This document shows, one piece after another, positions 61,893-63,498 of a DNA stretch of 63,498 bases. Every line of letters begins with the position of its first letter. Positions within the stretch are counted from its first letter, which is position 1. The notes below the pieces were generated by a model. The model searched no databases. It saw nothing but the letters and a program-made list of their open reading frames with translations, and was not told where the DNA came from. The translations under genes were made by a program, and so were the position numbers. Source of the stretch: Intestinibacillus massiliensis (GTDB lineage: Bacteria; Bacillota; Clostridia; Oscillospirales; Butyricicoccaceae); assembly GCF_900155735.1 (NCBI RefSeq), contig NZ_LT707059.1:365672-429169 (forward strand). The letters are read 5' to 3'.

Positions 61893-62777
61893 ATGTTTGG
61901 ATTCATCAGACCGGTTAAGTCTGAGCTGCGCGTACGCGAGGTAGAGCGCTTCCAAAGCGTCTACTGCGGCCTGTGCCACGCCATCCGGCGGCGGTATGGG
62001 CGCGTGCACACGCTGTCTTTAAGTTATGATATGACCTTCCTGACCCTGCTCCTGGAAGGGCTGCAGCCCGAGGGCGCGGATACCGGGCGGCGCCGGTGCG
62101 ACGCCAGCCCGGTGCGGCCGAAAAACGTGCTTTGCGAGGATGCGGCGGTCGCGTTCGCGGCGGATGTCAGCGTCCTGCTGACGTACCACAAGCTGCAGGA
62201 CACCATTGCGGACGACCGTGGGCTGAAACGGCTCGCCGCGCGGCTGCTTTGCCTGCTGTCCAGGCGGGGGTACCGCCGCGCCTGCGAAAAACAGCCGGCG
62301 CTTGACCGGACGATGGCGGCATGCCTGCAGGAACTGTCGGCGGTGGAAAAAGCCGGCACGCCGTCGATCGACCGCGCGGCGGACCCGTTCGCACGGTTGC
62401 TCGCGGCCTGCGTGCCCGGCCTGGAAGGGGATACCGGGCGCATCCTGCAGGAGCTTTTATACCATGTGGGGCGCTGGATCTACCTGATCGACGCCTGCGC
62501 CGATTTGCAGGACGATTGGGAAAGCGGCGGCTACAACCCTGTGGCGCTGCGCTACGGGCTGACGGCGCCGTCGCTCGAGCCGGTCAAAGGGGCGCTCGAG
62601 CTGACGCTGGAAAAGTCGCTTGCTGCGATATATGCGGCTTTCCTCTTGCTGGATGTCCGGCGGGATCAGGAAATTTTAGAAAATATCATCTGCCTTGGCC
62701 TCCCGGCCGTTACAAGGCAGGTTTTGGATGGAACGTATCAATCGAACGGAGGACGTAACAGGCATGGATCCTTATAA
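61893..62777 (+). CDS. DUF5685 family protein
   Basis: A 294-residue protein starting MFGFIRPVKSELRVREVERFQ, with YCGLCHAIRRRYG (Cys-x2-Cys, possible metal site) and a helical remainder (YLIDACADLQDDWESGGYNP). This family usually precedes a J-domain gene, as here. Function unknown. ATG 61893 follows AGAAGGA; overlap of 14 bases with the next gene. Confidence 0.88.
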   Translation: MFGFIRPVKSELRVREVERFQSVYCGLCHAIRRRYGRVHTLSLSYDMTFLTLLLEGLQPEGADTGRRRCDASPVRPKNVLCEDAAVAFAADVSVLLTYHKLQDTIADDRGLKRLAARLLCLLSRRGYRRACEKQPALDRTMAACLQELSAVEKAGTPSIDRAADPFARLLAACVPGLEGDTGRILQELLYHVGRWIYLIDACADLQDDWESGGYNPVALRYGLTAPSLEPVKGALELTLEKSLAAIYAAFLLLDVRRDQEILENIICLGLPAVTRQVLDGTYQSNGGRNRHGSL

Positions 62778-63351
62778 AGTGCTCGGGGTGACCCCGGAAA
62801 CAAGCGACGACGACGTCAAGCGCGCTTACCGCGAGCTGGCGCGCAAATACCACCCTGATAATTACGTCAACAATCCGCTTGCAGACCTTGCGGAAGCCCG
62901 TATGAAGGAAATTAACGAGGCGTACGACCAGATCATGAGCCAGCGTTCCGGACGTGCAGGCGGCGCATCCCAGCAGCAGGGCTACGGCGGCGCGCAGGGC
63001 GGCGCTTCCGCCAACCCGATATACAGCCAGATCCGCGCCGCCATCAACGCGGGCAACCTGGCCATGGCGGAAGAGATGCTGCAGCGCTGCCCGCAACGCG
63101 ACGCGGAGTGGTATTTCCTGATGGGCAGCGTATACTACCGCAAGGGCTGGTTCGACGAGGCGGGGCGCGCCTATGAACAGGCGTGCCAGATGGATGCCAG
63201 CAACGCGGAGTACCGAAATGCGCTCAATATGCTCAATATGTCCGGCGGTTATGGCGGCTACCGTCCCATGGCTACCATGAGCGCGTGCGATTGCTGTACG
63301 CAGCTTATGTGCCTTAGTTGCTGCTGTAATTGTTGCGGAAACGGGTGTTAA
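62764..63351 (+). CDS. J-domain co-chaperone with Cys-rich C terminus
   Basis: A 195-residue protein. J domain at residues 1-70 with the HPD motif in RKYHPDNY; then a Gly/Gln-rich linker, a TPR-like helical part (AEEMLQRCPQRDAEWYFLMGSVYY), and a short tail of many cysteines (CDCC, CLSCCCNCCGNGC) that may bind metal. Known clostridial arrangement after DUF5685. It probably stimulates a DnaK-type ATPase; client unknown. Confidence 0.88.
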   Translation: MDPYKVLGVTPETSDDDVKRAYRELARKYHPDNYVNNPLADLAEARMKEINEAYDQIMSQRSGRAGGASQQQGYGGAQGGASANPIYSQIRAAINAGNLAMAEEMLQRCPQRDAEWYFLMGSVYYRKGWFDEAGRAYEQACQMDASNAEYRNALNMLNMSGGYGGYRPMATMSACDCCTQLMCLSCCCNCCGNGC

Positions 63352-63369
63352 GGATTGGATAGGTCAAAA

Positions 63370-63498
63370 ATGATTGCACGCGGCGGCATGCTGACGGCGC
63401 TCACGATCGTGCTGCTCTATCTTGCATCGGTGATGCCTGCGGGGCAGGTGGGGCTGTGCGCGGCGGCAGGCGTCGTCCCGGCCGCGCCGCTGTCCCGC
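63370..63498 (+). CDS. Membrane protein, cut by the window end
   Basis: The first 43 codons of a gene running off the right edge: MIARGGMLTALTIVLLYLASV and a second hydrophobic stretch (VGLCAAAGVVPAAPL). Its place after the J-domain gene and its helical start suggest a multi-pass membrane protein. The ATG lies 18 bases after the J-domain stop. No family can be named from this fragment. Confidence 0.65.
   Translation, partial: MIARGGMLTALTIVLLYLASVMPAGQVGLCAAAGVVPAAPLSR

Overview
The window reads as an ordinary chromosomal segment of a spore-forming, GC-rich (roughly 60% by eye) member of the Clostridia, most likely Oscillospirales; a Butyricicoccus/Agathobaculum-like genome would fit, but that is a guess. 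Pointers are GatCAB amidotransferase, an IspH-ribosomal protein S1 fusion, HprK with PTS fructose genes, sporulation genes (ytfJ/gerW, yunB, a dacF-like carboxypeptidase) and many cell-wall proteins with copper-amine-oxidase-N repeats. No phage, insertion sequence, integrase, CRISPR array, tRNA or rRNA gene was recognised.

Layout. 0-5 kb: S1-domain protein, amidohydrolase translationally coupled to a lone fumarase alpha subunit, hpf, VanW-family protein, superoxide reductase. 5-12 kb: polysaccharide deacetylase, G5/3D cell-wall protein, rsmA, an unknown three-gene minus-strand operon, phosphodiesterase, coaX and a membrane protein. 12-18 kb: nth, glyA, pgi, rpmB, hprK, glk, mostly single units with clear sigma-A promoters and terminators. 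18-23 kb: N-acetylmuramoyl-alanine amidase with two InlB repeats, a C-GCAxxG-C-C protein, then a divergent locus joining a Gly/Ser/Tyr-rich small protein, a glycosyltransferase-like protein and an FkbM methyltransferase. 23-32 kb: HIT protein, M50 protease, the overlapping scpA-scpB-DUF2953-ytfJ operon, dacF and rluB; then an RpiR regulator, a flavoprotein, cmk and plsC.

32-41 kb: ispH-rpsA fusion, yunB, ligA, gatCAB, HxlR regulator. 41-46 kb: regulator-rich stretch (DUF6514, XRE, WYL, GyrI-like, SPL radical SAM, VOC protein). 45.4-47 kb: a structured leader RNA with its own strong promoter and intrinsic terminator ahead of a sodium-pump decarboxylase beta subunit plus a tiny gamma-like subunit. 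47-55 kb: MerR regulator, fruK-fruA, DUF2089 pair, Fur-family regulator, and the copper unit copA(copZ)-csoR with a CsoR-like operator. 55-63.5 kb: hisC, rarA, S1 protein, DUF951, uridine phosphorylase, MATE pump, DUF5685/J-domain pair and the start of a membrane protein.

The most interesting signals are (i) the leader RNA before the Na+-pump subunit, (ii) two in-frame gene fusions (ispH/rpsA and copA/copZ) that each keep a good Shine-Dalgarno and ATG at the junction, so the downstream protein can also be made alone, and (iii) the FkbM/glycosyltransferase-like/Gly-Ser-Tyr-rich locus. All domain names come from reading the translations; no database search was run.
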